NCBI GenBank assembly: GCA_022822575.1
Contig: JAJEBJ010000409.1
Coordinates: 1-11,549 of the forward strand
Reading direction: 5' to 3'
Length of the DNA: 11,549 nt
Source: Alphaproteobacteria bacterium
GTDB taxonomy: Bacteria > Pseudomonadota > Alphaproteobacteria > SP197
The notes under the pieces were generated by a model, which did not search any database, was not told the DNA's origin, and worked only from the letters and a program-made list of their open reading frames with translations. The translations under genes and the position numbers were made by a program. Shown here in pieces: positions 1 through 5,408 of the stretch (position 1 is its first letter; every line of letters starts with the position of its first letter).

Positions 1-758
1 GTCTCGAAATCGTAGGCCGTGCTCCTGTTCGAGCGTGGCTTGTCCGACGTCTGGGCCGACCAGTACTGGTGCGTGCGATTGCGGTAGGTGGGCATCTCGA
101 CCATGTCGACGAAGGCCGGATGCGCCGGTTCACAGTGGTAACACTCCTGGAAGTTGTCGATGACCACCTTCCAGTTGGCCTTCAGCGCGAAGTCCTTATG
201 GCACGCCGGCTCGAGAGACGCGGCCCGGGGCATCCAGCGCAGGATGTCGTCCTCGAGCCCGGCGTACTGTTCGCCGAACGGGAGGGCTTCAACGTCGAGA
301 TTGACGAAGACGAGGCCGAGCATCGTGTCGACCCTGACCTGTTGCAGCGAAAACGCCGACTTGTCGAAATCGCGGACGTTCTCGCAGCCGCGCGCCGTTC
401 TGAGCGACCCGTCGAGATTGTAGGCCCAGGCGTGGTAAGGGCACGTCATGACGGGTCCCAGAGTTCCGCTGCCCTTGAGGACACGGTGCGCCCGGTGCTG
501 GCAGACATTGTAGAAGCAGCGCAGGATGCCATCACGCCCTCTGACGAGAGCGAGGCTCTCGTCGGCGATGTCCACCACCCGATAGCTGCCAGGTGCCTTG
601 AGGGTGCTTTCATGTCCGGCAAAAAGCCATGAACGGGAGAAGATTTGCTCCTTTTCCTCCTCGAAGATCAAGGGATCGGTGTAGTAGCGCGAGGCCATCG
701 TGAAGGAACGGGAGGGGTCGTCGTGAAGCCCCCCCGGAAGAGTGTCATAAAGTGTCAT
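1..758 (-). CDS. Rieske non-heme iron oxygenase, large subunit, quaternary-amine type (partial, C-terminus outside window)
   Basis: The first 252 residues of a ring-hydroxylating-type oxygenase alpha subunit are present; the gene runs off the left edge. The Rieske [2Fe-2S] ligands are C86-Q-H88 and C106-P-Y-H109. The mononuclear iron motif follows NWKVVIDNFQ as E205-C-Y-H208-x4-H213. Glu at the bridging position (Asp in classical Rieske dioxygenases), together with the ECYHC sequence, points to the group containing carnitine oxygenase (CntA/YeaW), glycine betaine and stachydrine demethylases. Such enzymes N-demethylate or cleave trimethylamine-type substrates in the cytoplasm, using electrons from a separate reductase that is not in this window. 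The third iron ligand (Asp in the C-terminal part) cannot be checked. The start at 758 is the only Met upstream of the conserved N-terminal region (next Met is residue 21); its ribosome site is weak. The exact substrate is unknown. The gene diverges from a truncated LysR-type regulator. Confidence 0.9.
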   Translation of the reverse strand, partial: MTLYDTLPGGLHDDPSRSFTMASRYYTDPLIFEEEKEQIFSRSWLFAGHESTLKAPGSYRVVDIADESLALVRGRDGILRCFYNVCQHRAHRVLKGSGTLGPVMTCPYHAWAYNLDGSLRTARGCENVRDFDKSAFSLQQVRVDTMLGLVFVNLDVEALPFGEQYAGLEDDILRWMPRAASLEPACHKDFALKANWKVVIDNFQECYHCEPAHPAFVDMVEMPTYRNRTHQYWSAQTSDKPRSNRSTAYDFE

Positions 759-791
759 CGTGGCAGTCCGCTGACCATACGTTATCGCCGC

Positions 792-820
792 ACCATATGA
801 ATGCCACCCGACAAAATCAA
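792..820 (-). promoter_or_regulatory. Candidate sigma70-type promoter of the Rieske oxygenase gene
   Basis: Read on the minus strand, TTGATT (815-820) is separated by exactly 17 bases from TATGGT (792-797). This would start transcription about 25-30 bases upstream of the oxygenase start codon at 758. It lies in the 98-base, relatively AT-rich divergent gap shared with the LysR remnant, where LysR-type regulators normally bind. This is a pattern match only. Confidence 0.4.
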
Positions 821-856
821 TCGAGATGTGTCGCACAGACTTTCAAGATTTTCTCA

Positions 857-937
857 ATGATTGAACGTCTGCCCTCGCTCAATGCCCTGCGCGCTCTTGA
901 CGCCGCAGGCAGACACCTGAGCCTCACTCGAGCCGCC
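857..937 (+). pseudogene. N-terminal remnant of a GcvA-like LysR-family transcriptional regulator
   Basis: The frame starting at the ATG at 857 begins MIERLPSLNALRALDAAGRH and continues LSLTRAA. This is the canonical start of GcvA-subfamily LysR regulators (LPSLNALRAFEAAARH-LSFTRAA). After RAA the family should continue with the second half of the winged helix-turn-helix, but similarity stops at about base 937. The frame instead reads into sequence that matches the leader of pncA, ending at a TGA at 1016-1018. The recognition helix, dimerisation helix and effector-binding domain (about 270 residues) are all absent, so the product cannot be a working regulator. Its divergent position next to the Rieske oxygenase is the usual arrangement for a LysR activator and its target. 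A perfect palindrome TCAATGATTGA (854-864) covers the start codon. Confidence 0.75.
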
Positions 938-1161
938 TTGCCAAGCCTGCTGGAAAGCTTGACATGGGGGCAACTGAATTCGGACTATCCGGCGAGGAGG
1001 CGGCGACCATGGCGTTGAAGATGCCGCGGGTGGGAGCTGACCTTCTGCTTGCGATCGATATCCAGAAGGGCTCTGATTCCGGCCGCGACTGCACCGTGGC
1101 CGACATCAAGCAGGCGATGACCCGGCCCGGTATCCCGAACCGCCTCAAGAGAGATCGGTGA
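938..1161 (+). pseudogene. pncA: Degenerate duplicate of the pncA leader and 5' end
   Basis: Bases 938-1008 align without gaps to 2509-2579, the leader of the intact pncA, at about 70% identity by hand count (50/71). The first 60 bases after the ATG at 1009 match pncA at 80% (48/60). The frame reads MALKMPRVGADLLLAIDIQK against MALMRPRAEADLLLVIDVQN in the real gene, so the Asp of the catalytic triad is kept. Homology then fades: the copy appears to have lost about 19 bases, with weaker matching to about 1125 (compare 2685-2714). The metal ligands, catalytic Lys and catalytic Cys are all missing. The reading frame stays open for 50 codons and stops at 1159-1161, overlapping the GTG of the MFS gene. 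The purine-rich ribosome site (GAGGAGG, 994-1000) is preserved. It may still be translated as a leader cistron; as an enzyme it is dead. Confidence 0.75.
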
Positions 1162-2369
1162 CAGACCGCGCCCCGGCAGCCGGTATCGGCGCAGGACGGC
1201 GTCTGCCGATCCTGGCTTTCTGCGCTGGCCACATGGCCGTCGACTGGCCTCACGGCGCGCTCTGGATCCTGATTCCGGCGATCGGCGTTGCCATGGAACT
1301 TTCGCCATCCGACCTTGGGCTGATGGTGAGCCTGACGGCAATCGGGGGTGCGCTGAGCCTGATCCCGGCCGGGATGCTCAGCGACCACACCCGGCGCCGG
1401 GGGGCGCTCTTCGTGAGCACCTTTGTCTGGGTCGTGGTGGGCTACGGCCTTGCCAGCATGGCGCCGGACTTCTGGTCCCTGACGCTGTTGCTTGCTGTTG
1501 CCGGAATGGGCACCTCGGCCTGGCATCCCCTGGCCACGGGCACGCTGACGCAGACCCTGCCGGCGCAGCGGGCGCGGGTGCTGGGGATCCACGCCATGGG
1601 TGGTACCCTTGCCGAGGTCTTCGCGCCCGTGCTGACGGGTGCTCTGCTGGTCTACGTCGACTGGCGGCAGGGCCTGCTCCTTGCCGTTGTTCCCGCGGTT
1701 GCCCTTGGCTTCGTCTTTCTTGCCTTGCGCGGCCGGCTTACGGTCCCCATCGAGTCAGATGCGCGCATGGTGGATCTCAAGGATCTGGCGAGGCGCTGGC
1801 TCAGTCGAGTCGGCCTCCTGCTCGTGGCGATGATCAGCGTCTACAACATGGCCATCATGGCCGTGCTCGCCATGGCAACGCTCTTCATCGTCAACGATCT
1901 CGGCCTGTCCGAGTTCTGGGCCGGTATCGCATTCGCTGCGATGATCCTGGCTGGTGCGGTGCTGCAACCGGTGATGGGGCATATCTCCGACACGCTGGGC
2001 CGGCGCAGGATCTTTGCCTTCTCGCTGCTGGCTGCCGCGCCCTTTGGCTTTCTCATGCCGCTGGTCGAAGCACCCTGGCTCGCCCTTGCCTTTCTGATCA
2101 TCATGATCGGGGCCTTCTACGGCGTTCGCTCTGTCGTGCTTGCTTCGGCGCTGGATTTCGCCGGCAAACGCGAGGGAACGACGCTGGCGCTGGCCTTCGT
2201 GCTGATGGACGGTGTCGGTGCGTTGGGCGCCTTCCTGGGCGGCTACGTCGGCGACATTGACCTCGCCTATGCTTTCTCGCTTGCCTCGGCGTTCGCCCTG
2301 CTTGCAGCGATCCTCTCGACCGTCTCCACTCTTGCCTCCCCGCGCATACGAAAGAAACCGGCAACCTGA
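1158..2369 (+). CDS. Major facilitator superfamily transporter, 12-TM type
   Basis: This 403-residue integral membrane protein is the normal MFS length, with about twelve hydrophobic segments split by a central loop near residues 192-217. Motif A, the loop 2-3 signature, is visible in both halves: G72-MLSDHTRRR in the N-domain and G274-HISDTLGRRR in the C-domain. The segment around residues 116-125 (GMGTSAWHPL) resembles Fsr/YnfM-like exporters, but the substrate cannot be assigned. It presumably works as a proton-coupled importer or exporter in the inner membrane. The GTG start at 1158 overlaps the stop of the pncA remnant (GTGA), is preceded by AGAGAG, and leaves a short cytoplasmic tail before TM1 at about residue 16; the next Met (residue 26) would cut into TM1. 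The gene sits between the two copies of pncA 5' sequence, and its expression probably depends on transcription and translation coming through the remnant. Confidence 0.9.
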   Translation: MTDRAPAAGIGAGRRLPILAFCAGHMAVDWPHGALWILIPAIGVAMELSPSDLGLMVSLTAIGGALSLIPAGMLSDHTRRRGALFVSTFVWVVVGYGLASMAPDFWSLTLLLAVAGMGTSAWHPLATGTLTQTLPAQRARVLGIHAMGGTLAEVFAPVLTGALLVYVDWRQGLLLAVVPAVALGFVFLALRGRLTVPIESDARMVDLKDLARRWLSRVGLLLVAMISVYNMAIMAVLAMATLFIVNDLGLSEFWAGIAFAAMILAGAVLQPVMGHISDTLGRRRIFAFSLLAAAPFGFLMPLVEAPWLALAFLIIMIGAFYGVRSVVLASALDFAGKREGTTLALAFVLMDGVGALGAFLGGYVGDIDLAYAFSLASAFALLAAILSTVSTLASPRIRKKPAT

Positions 2370-2476
2370 TCATGCCCTCGATCGAGCCCAGGAAGGGTCG
2401 TGCCGTACTTGCTCGTCTCCGGCAAACAGTCGTGAGCAGGCGAAGATGTGCGCTCTTTCCCCCTCGAATGACCGGG

Positions 2477-2494
2477 GATTGTCGCTGTACAATC
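2477..2494. promoter_or_regulatory. Perfect inverted repeat upstream of pncA, overlapping a -10-like hexamer (candidate operator)
   Basis: GATTGT-N6-ACAATC is a perfect dyad with 6-base arms. Its right arm overlaps TACAAT (2488-2493), one mismatch from the sigma70 -10 consensus; no good -35 is visible 16-18 bases upstream. The location, 86 bases before the pncA start, would suit a repressor covering the promoter. I do not recognise the motif as belonging to a specific NAD-metabolism regulator. Confidence 0.35.
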
Positions 2495-2495
2495 T

Positions 2496-2546
2496 GATCG
2501 CCCCGACATTGGCAAGCTTGGCGGACAGCTTGAGGTCGGGGCTATC
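2496..2546 (+). promoter_or_regulatory. Nested stem-loop in the pncA leader
   Basis: Outer arms 2496-2507 (GATCGCCCCGAC) and 2535-2546 (GTCGGGGCTATC) pair at 11 of 12 positions. Inside them 2513-2518 (CAAGCT) pairs perfectly with 2527-2532 (AGCTTG) around an 8-base loop. There is no T-tract after it, so it is not an intrinsic terminator. If transcription starts just after the TACAAT hexamer, this would be the very 5' end of the pncA mRNA. It could stabilise the mRNA, bind a protein or be a ligand-sensing element; none of these is shown by sequence alone. Confidence 0.5.
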
Positions 2547-2563
2547 AAGTCCGGATCAACGGG

Positions 2564-2574
2564 GGAGGAGGAGG
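2564..2574 (+). promoter_or_regulatory. Strong ribosome binding site of pncA
   Basis: GGAGGAGGAGG ends 5 bases before the ATG at 2580 and fixes that codon as the start. It is an unusually long purine run, much stronger than most ribosome sites in this window, and its shorter equivalent survives in the decayed copy at 994-1000. Confidence 0.8.
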
Positions 2575-2579
2575 CGATC

Positions 2580-3221
2580 ATGGCACTGATGAGGCCGCGG
2601 GCGGAAGCAGACCTTCTGCTTGTCATCGACGTCCAGAACGACTTCTGTCCCGGCGGCGCCCTTGGTGTTCCCGGGGGTGATGAGGTGGTCGCGGTCATCA
2701 ATCGGATGATGCCGCACTTTCTTCGTTGCGCCGTCACCCAGGACTGGCATCCCGCGGATCATCTCTCCTTTGCCAGCAACCACGCCGGGCGCCAGCCCTT
2801 CGAGACGGTCACCCTCGACTATGGTGAACAGGTGCTGTGGCCCGATCACTGCGTTCAGGGAAGTCACGGCGCATGCTTCCACCCCGATCTTGACTGGCGC
2901 GGGGCCGGCCTCGTCCTGCGCAAGGGCTTCCACCGCGCCATCGATTCCTATTCGGCGTTCCAGGAGAACGACAAGGCCACTCCCACCGGCCTTGCCGGCT
3001 ACCTGCGTGAAAGGGGTGTCAGGCGCCTCTTCATCGCCGGTCTGGCGACGGACTTCTGCGTTGCCTGGACGGCCCTTGATGCGGTGGCGGAAGGTTTCGG
3101 CGCCGTCCTCGTCGAGGATGCCTGCCGGGCCATCGATCTTGACGGCTCGCTCGCTGCCGCGATGGAGGCCATGACCGACGCCGGGGTCACGTTCACCCGC
3201 TCTACCGCGATCACAGGTTGA
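2580..3221 (+). CDS. pncA: Nicotinamidase (isochorismatase-like cysteine hydrolase)
   Basis: The 213-residue length is typical of bacterial PncA. The enzyme hydrolyses nicotinamide to nicotinate and ammonia in the cytoplasm, feeding the Preiss-Handler route of NAD salvage; pyrazinamide is a common side substrate. The catalytic triad is complete: D17 (VIDVQNDFCPGG), K115 (LRKGF) and C160 (GLATDFCV). Metal-site residues are D55-W-H57 with H61 nearby, and H90 in WPDHCVQG. The Asp-x-His and WPDHC motifs argue for nicotinamidase over other isochorismatase-family hydrolases. The gene has its own strong ribosome site, a structured leader and a promoter-like region, so it is probably transcribed separately from the upstream MFS gene (210-base gap). 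It ends 2 bases from the stop of the convergent flavoprotein gene, leaving no room for a conventional terminator. A degenerate copy of its 5' end lies at 938-1161. Confidence 0.93.
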   Translation: MALMRPRAEADLLLVIDVQNDFCPGGALGVPGGDEVVAVINRMMPHFLRCAVTQDWHPADHLSFASNHAGRQPFETVTLDYGEQVLWPDHCVQGSHGACFHPDLDWRGAGLVLRKGFHRAIDSYSAFQENDKATPTGLAGYLRERGVRRLFIAGLATDFCVAWTALDAVAEGFGAVLVEDACRAIDLDGSLAAAMEAMTDAGVTFTRSTAITG

Positions 3222-3223
3222 GA

Positions 3224-4498
3224 TCAGCCGGCCGCTGCCGAGCGCAAGTCTGCGTCCTGCCAGAAACCCGTTGCGGCGCCGACATGGACCGCGAGATGGC
3301 GTGTCAGGTCACACGCATCGTCTTGCGCCCCATGGATGAAACTCGACTTGCGGCGACGCAGGAATGTTAGCCCGATGCGGTAGAGTCCCGGGGCCACCAC
3401 ACCTCCATCGTGACGCAACCGGTCCTTGCGATCGAACACTGGAAGATGGAGCCACGAATGGTCCGCCTCGAAGCCGGTGGTCCAGATCACGCTTCGAATT
3501 CCTTCCCGGGCGAAGTCCAGTACCAGGTCCGGCGAATCGGGAATGCGCGTGGGCTCCGGCCGTTCCGGCGCCTCCGCCACGCCATCAAGACCGTGGCGGG
3601 TGGCCCACTCGTCGAAGGTGTCGAGAAGACGGCCCTGCTTGAGATCCGCCAGGGCGCACTTGTTGGCGAGCGAACCGGAGAACTGGGCCCGTCCGTCGGC
3701 GATGCCTGCAAGACGTCCCACCAGCCTCACGCCATTCGATGTCAGCGCGTTGAGGTCGAGACTGCTCCTCGGGACGCTGCCGACAAGTTGCGGTGACGGC
3801 ACGCGGCGGGCTCGCTCGATATCCTCGATCTCGTCCCAGCGTTCGTCGTGAAGGCCCGAACGGTCGAGCCACCAGAAGATGTCCCGGCCCCGGTACAGTC
3901 TCGGCATGCGTACATGCTCGCCTACGGCGAGGGTGACCGGACGTCCCGAGCGCCGCACCTCATCGGCGATCTGAACGCCGCTTGCCGATGCTCCGACCAC
4001 CAGGACACCTCCCGGAGGCAGGCTGGACGGAGAGGTGTAGTCGAAGGGTGTCAGCGACTCGACCTCAGCGGGCAGGGAGGGAGCGAAGGCCGGAAGTCGG
4101 GCAATGTTGAAGCCGCCCGAGGCGATGACCACGGCGGAGCACGCAATGGAGCCCCGGTCTGTGGTCACCTGGTAGCCGTCCGCGGATGCCGTCACCGATT
4201 CGACGTTCGTGTGCGTCATGAGCGCCGGGCTGACGAGACGCGCGTAACGTTCCAGGAAGGCGACGACACCTGCCATGTCCATGTAGCCGTCAGGATCATC
4301 ACCGTCATAGGCCAGGCCCGGCAGACGGGTCAGCCAGTTCGGCGTGAGAAGCCTGAGCGCCTCCCAGCGTCCGGTACGCCAGGATTGGCCCACCTCGCCG
4401 CGCTCGATGACCACGTGGTCGATTCCGAGCGCGGCGAGGCAGTGACTTGTCGCAAGACCGGTATGACCGGCGCCTATGACAACAGCGGTCGTGCGCAT
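3224..4498 (-). CDS. FAD/NAD(P)-dependent flavoprotein monooxygenase-like oxidoreductase (CzcO/FMO group)
   Basis: The protein is 424 residues with two nucleotide-binding Rossmann motifs. The N-terminal FAD motif is G9-A-G11-H-T-G14, followed by an acidic ribose-binding residue near 32 (VIERGEVGQSW). The second, NAD(P)-binding motif is G169-ASAS-G174 after PPGGVLVV. TTGFEAD (340-346) corresponds to the conserved Thr-Gly turn near the C-terminus of this superfamily. WRTGRWEALRLLTPNW (41-56) is typical of the COG2072 flavoproteins related to FMOs and Baeyer-Villiger enzymes. I do not see the classical FMO FxGxxxHxxx motif, so a monooxygenase reaction is likely but not certain. It should be a soluble cytoplasmic enzyme; the substrate is unknown. 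It lies 7 bases downstream of the OsmC-family gene on the same strand. Its likely ribosome site GAGGTGA falls inside the end of that gene, which suggests translational coupling. Confidence 0.85.
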   Translation of the reverse strand: MRTTAVVIGAGHTGLATSHCLAALGIDHVVIERGEVGQSWRTGRWEALRLLTPNWLTRLPGLAYDGDDPDGYMDMAGVVAFLERYARLVSPALMTHTNVESVTASADGYQVTTDRGSIACSAVVIASGGFNIARLPAFAPSLPAEVESLTPFDYTSPSSLPPGGVLVVGASASGVQIADEVRRSGRPVTLAVGEHVRMPRLYRGRDIFWWLDRSGLHDERWDEIEDIERARRVPSPQLVGSVPRSSLDLNALTSNGVRLVGRLAGIADGRAQFSGSLANKCALADLKQGRLLDTFDEWATRHGLDGVAEAPERPEPTRIPDSPDLVLDFAREGIRSVIWTTGFEADHSWLHLPVFDRKDRLRHDGGVVAPGLYRIGLTFLRRRKSSFIHGAQDDACDLTRHLAVHVGAATGFWQDADLRSAAAG

Positions 4499-4505
4499 GG
4501 CGCGC

Positions 4506-5069
4506 TCAGGTCACCTCGACAGTGACGTTGGTCGGATTGGTGACGATGTCGAAGACCGCCGAGCGCTTCTGGGACTGGGCGACAAGAGACCGGATGTCTT
4601 CGGGCGAGGCATCGGCATCGATGTCATAGGTGACACGGATCTGGTTGAAGCCGTTCCTGACATCCGAATCGGCTCCCAGGATCCCCTGGATATCCATGTC
4701 GCCCTCGACCGTGGCCTTGACCGAGTTCAGCTGGATTTCCCGGTTCTGGGCCACGGCGGCCACGCCGGCGGTGAGGCAGCTTGCCAGTCCGACGAGAACG
4801 ATCTCCACCGGTGTCGCTGCATTGTCTTCGGCTGCGAAGACGAGCGGGTGGTCGGCTTCGAAGTCGAACTCCGACTTGTGCTCGTGTTCGGCGCCAAGCC
4901 CATAGTAGCCCTTGACCGATGAGCGGGAGTGGGTGCCATGGACCCACTCGTTGGTGGCACGCCAGACAAACCGGCCGGCCTCCGGGGTTTCGGCAAGGGC
5001 GTTGCGGGCGCCGAGCAAAGCCTCGACGTTGACGCCGTTTTCTGCTGACTTGACCTGTACTTCAGTCAT
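4506..5069 (-). CDS. OsmC/Ohr-family protein lacking the second redox cysteine
   Basis: The product is 187 residues from the ATG at 5069, which has AGGAGA six bases upstream; an upstream in-frame Met 11 codons earlier (5102) has no such site. The OsmC fold is recognisable: a beta-rich N-terminal half (WRATNEWVHGTHSR, then FDFEADHPLVFAAEDNAATP), the central helix VEIVLVGLASCLTAGVAAVA with Cys98, and a C-terminal part ending TNPTNVTVEVT. Peroxidase members (OsmC, Ohr) use two cysteines. Here only Cys98 is present, and the position expected to read CP reads RSAV (169-172). Thiol peroxidase activity by the standard disulfide mechanism is therefore doubtful; the protein may have another redox or binding role. 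It is the first gene of a two-gene unit with the flavoprotein gene, so the two may act on related reactive or electrophilic compounds (inference). Confidence 0.88.
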   Translation of the reverse strand: MTEVQVKSAENGVNVEALLGARNALAETPEAGRFVWRATNEWVHGTHSRSSVKGYYGLGAEHEHKSEFDFEADHPLVFAAEDNAATPVEIVLVGLASCLTAGVAAVAQNREIQLNSVKATVEGDMDIQGILGADSDVRNGFNQIRVTYDIDADASPEDIRSLVAQSQKRSAVFDIVTNPTNVTVEVT

Positions 5070-5170
5070 GACTGTCTCCTTTTCCGGGAACGGGGTTGGC
5101 AACGCAGGAGCGCGGCCTCCCGAACGGCACGAAAGGAGCCTGATGCGAACAGGGCACGCAGCAGCCGAGT

Positions 5171-5400
5171 GTGAAAAACCTGGAAATTCAAGACGGATTC
5201 ATTCATCCGACGGCACTCCACTCTCAACTCCTACGCGCTCTGAAGAGCGCCGAGAGCGGTGTGACCGCATATCGGCTGACTCATCGATCAGGCATTGGCA
5301 CCGTCAAGACGGTTGCCGCGGCTTCAAAGGGCCTGTCCCTCCACCGCTCTGGATGAGCGCGTCCTGTGTCGCAATACTGGAATCAGCACCGGGACATTGT
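5171..5400 (+). pseudogene. Probable fossil of an XRE/Cro-type helix-turn-helix gene
   Basis: The GTG frame at 5171-5356 encodes 61 residues. Its middle, SGVTAYRLTHRSGIGTVKTV followed by AAASKGLSL, follows the pattern of Cro/C1-type HTH domains (SGLTxYxLAxxTGIxxxTLxRxxxGxxxLSL). The frame stops at 5354-5356, soon after LSL. One frame over, the DNA reads TALDERVLCRNTGI, close to the TAERVLxALGI expected next, so a single-base frameshift around 5340 would explain the stop. Coding-like sequence then runs out at the end of the convergent nucleotidase gene. No good ribosome site precedes the GTG; the nearest (AAAGGAG, with an ATG at 5143) is in another frame. It could instead be a short intact protein or chance. 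It occupies most of the 339-base gap between the osmC-family and nucleotidase genes. Confidence 0.4.
5235..5268. other. Two adjacent short perfect hairpins
   Basis: GCGCTC-TGAA-GAGCGC (5235-5250) and GCGGT-GTG-ACCGC (5256-5268) sit 5 bases apart in the gap downstream of the leftward nucleotidase gene and inside the HTH fossil. Neither has a T-tract on either strand. They might slow or stop transcription leaving the nucleotidase gene, but a chance origin in GC-rich DNA is equally possible. Confidence 0.3.
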
Positions 5401-5408
5401 CAAGCGAT

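Noticed and set aside
69..632. 187-residue plus-strand frame over the Rieske gene
   Set aside because: The minus strand encodes an unmistakable Rieske oxygenase over the same bases; this frame has no family signature.
924..1592. 222-residue open frame on the minus strand opposite the MFS gene
   Set aside because: It is Arg/Pro/His-rich with no recognisable domain and lies antisense to clear membrane-protein coding sequence; typical shadow frame of GC-rich DNA.
3848..4525. 225-residue plus-strand frame over the flavoprotein gene
   Set aside because: Antisense to both nucleotide-binding motifs of the flavoprotein; no domain or ribosome site.
5143..5145. ATG with a good AAAGGAG ribosome site upstream of the HTH fossil
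   Set aside because: Its frame runs through the gap and into the convergent nucleotidase as low-complexity shadow sequence, and is out of frame with the HTH-like segment; at best a relic of the fossil's original start.
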